DNA of 6,216 nt from JANOGU01 sp964602115 (lineage in GTDB: Bacteria; Pseudomonadota; Alphaproteobacteria; Rhodobacterales; Rhodobacteraceae), in assembly GCA_964602115.1 (NCBI GenBank), contig CAZRQN010000167.1:1-6216 (forward strand), given 5' to 3'. Position 1 is the first letter of the stretch; every line of letters starts with the position of its first letter. The position numbers and the translations under genes are program-made. The notes under the pieces are model-generated. The model worked only from the letters and a program-made list of their open reading frames with translations, had not been told where the DNA came from and ran no database searches. Below, in pieces: positions 5,556 through 6,216 of this stretch.

Positions 5556-6014
5556 ATGCTGCTGCGCGACCGATTGCAGGACGCCCTGAAGGACGCGATG
5601 CGCGCCAGGGCGGCCGACCGGACCTCGACGCTCCGGCTGATCAACGCGGCGATCAAGGACCGCGAGATCGTCAACCGCGGCGACCGGGGGGACGGTGCGG
5701 TCAGCGAGGAGGAAATCCTCGCCATCCTCGGCCGTCTGGTGAAACAGCGCCAGGAATCGGCCCGCGCCTATGAGGAAGGCGGGAGGCTGGAACTGGCCGA
5801 GAAGGAACTGGCCGAGGTGCGGGTGATCGAGGAATTCCTGCCGCGCCAGCTTTCCCCCGACGAGGTCGCGGCGGCGATCGACCAGGCGGTTGCCGAGGCA
5901 GGCGCGACGTCGATCCGCGACATGGGCCGGGTGATGGCGGCACTGAAGGGTCGCTACGCCGGCCAGATGGATTTCGGCGCGGTCGGACCGATGGTGCGCG
6001 CCCGCCTCGGCTGA
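5556..6014 (+). CDS. GatB/YqeY domain-containing protein
   Basis: Stand-alone homologue of the helical tail domain of the GatB subunit of tRNA-dependent amidotransferase. The family is widespread, small and soluble, and thought to bind tRNA or assist amidotransferase-like chemistry; its exact role is not established. The 152 residues are the usual family length. Recognisable stretches are LRLINAAIKDREI at 26-38, KQRQESARAYEEGGR at 63-77, VIEEFLPRQLS at 90-100 and IRDMGRVMAALKGRYAG at 120-136, giving the two helical halves of the family. The start at 5556 has GGAG 7 nt upstream; the open frame continues back to 5280 but without family-like sequence. It is divergent from carA, an arrangement I recall as common in alphaproteobacteria, where dnaG and rpoD may follow; nothing further is visible here. 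A strong hairpin follows the stop. Confidence 0.93.
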   Translation: MLLRDRLQDALKDAMRARAADRTSTLRLINAAIKDREIVNRGDRGDGAVSEEEILAILGRLVKQRQESARAYEEGGRLELAEKELAEVRVIEEFLPRQLSPDEVAAAIDQAVAEAGATSIRDMGRVMAALKGRYAGQMDFGAVGPMVRARLG

Positions 6015-6061
6015 CGGTGCGCGAAGCCCCCCTCCCGCGCGGCTGCGCCGCTTGGGGGAAG

Positions 6062-6087
6062 CAAGGGGGCGGCTTCCCGCCCCCTTG
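6062..6087 (+). terminator. Strong hairpin after the YqeY-family gene
   Basis: CAAGGGGGCGG (6062-6072) and CCGCCCCCTTG (6077-6087) form a perfect 11-bp stem with a CTTC loop, 47 nt after the stop codon. GGGGG (6054-6058) and CCCCC (6090-6094) can extend it outward. There is no T-tract, common in GC-rich alphaproteobacteria. It is the best transcription-end candidate in the window, though it may also be part of a dispersed repeat. Confidence 0.55.
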
Positions 6088-6194
6088 GACCCCCTCGCCG
6101 AGGAGGCGGAGAGGGTAACGCCCGTCCCGTCTTGCGCCCTGCAGGCGCGCTTCCTGTGGCACTCGTGTCGGTTCGGTCCGGTCTCGCGGAGAGA

Positions 6195-6213
6195 CCCGGG
6201 GCGCTGCCCCGGG
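6195..6213. repeat. GC hairpin at right edge, inverted partner of the left-edge element
   Basis: CCCGGGGC (6195-6202) and GCCCCGGG (6206-6213) form a perfect 8-bp stem with a GCT loop. Read on the minus strand the order hairpin, TCTCTCC, then AGTGCCAC matches the order at the left edge (11-53), with a longer gap between the last two elements. Confidence 0.5.
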
Positions 6214-6216
6214 CCC

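Larger units (their letters stand above)
6015..6216. other. Palindrome-rich intergenic region downstream of the YqeY-family gene
   Basis: No gene is seen. Besides the hairpins listed separately, it contains GCGGC-TGC-GCCGC (6039-6051) flanked by C and G runs (6027-6032, 6054-6058), GCGCC-CTGCA-GGCGC (6134-6148), and GTCTC (6181-6185) pairing with GAGAC (6191-6195). Such dense inverted repeats suggest dispersed REP-like intergenic elements. The window ends inside this region. Confidence 0.5.

Noticed and set aside
5701..6162. 153-codon minus-strand frame over the 3' part of the YqeY gene and downstream hairpins
   Set aside because: Translation is Arg/Pro/Gly low complexity and runs through perfect palindromes; no domain seen.
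1..6216. Mobile element, CRISPR array, tRNA or rRNA
   Set aside because: No transposase or integrase sequence, no regularly spaced direct repeats and no tRNA-like cloverleaf were found; the edge repeats look like small intergenic palindromes, not insertion-sequence ends.

Overview
The window looks like chromosomal DNA of a high-GC alphaproteobacterium (roughly 70% G+C by eye). Rhodobacterales / Rhodobacteraceae-Paracoccaceae is the best guess. Reasons: the wording of MurD and CarA (MIPV start, GAHNHQNA, GHHGANHPVKD), a carA gene without carB next to a divergent GatB/YqeY-domain gene, a CtrA-type TTAA-N7-TTAACC site, and GC-rich hairpins filling the intergenic DNA. This is inference from memory of these families; no search was run.

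Layout: 1-293 has no gene and holds several GC-rich hairpins. murD (294-1694, +) is the peptidoglycan D-glutamate ligase. It converges, with a 7-nt gap, on a three-gene minus-strand series read from right to left: carA (5383-4238), a membrane GT2 glycosyltransferase (4173-2269), and a small SRPBCC/AHSA1-like protein (2172-1702). Divergent from carA across a 172-nt promoter region is a GatB/YqeY-domain gene (5556-6014, +), followed by a strong hairpin and about 200 nt of palindrome-rich DNA to the window end.

Three of the five genes are housekeeping: wall precursor synthesis, carbamoyl phosphate synthesis, and the conserved YqeY family. The accessory part is the glycosyltransferase with its downstream SRPBCC gene. 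The glycosyltransferase joins an N-terminal GspE-N/MshEN-like segment (a fold that binds cyclic di-GMP in some proteins) to a processive cellulose-synthase-type GT2 core (DxD-like, TED, QRSRW). A near-perfect CtrA site lies just upstream of it. The simplest reading is a cell-cycle or lifestyle controlled exopolysaccharide synthase, possibly tuned by c-di-GMP, inserted between carA and murD. The second MshEN motif copy is degraded, so ligand binding is uncertain. I see no mobile element, CRISPR array, tRNA or rRNA.
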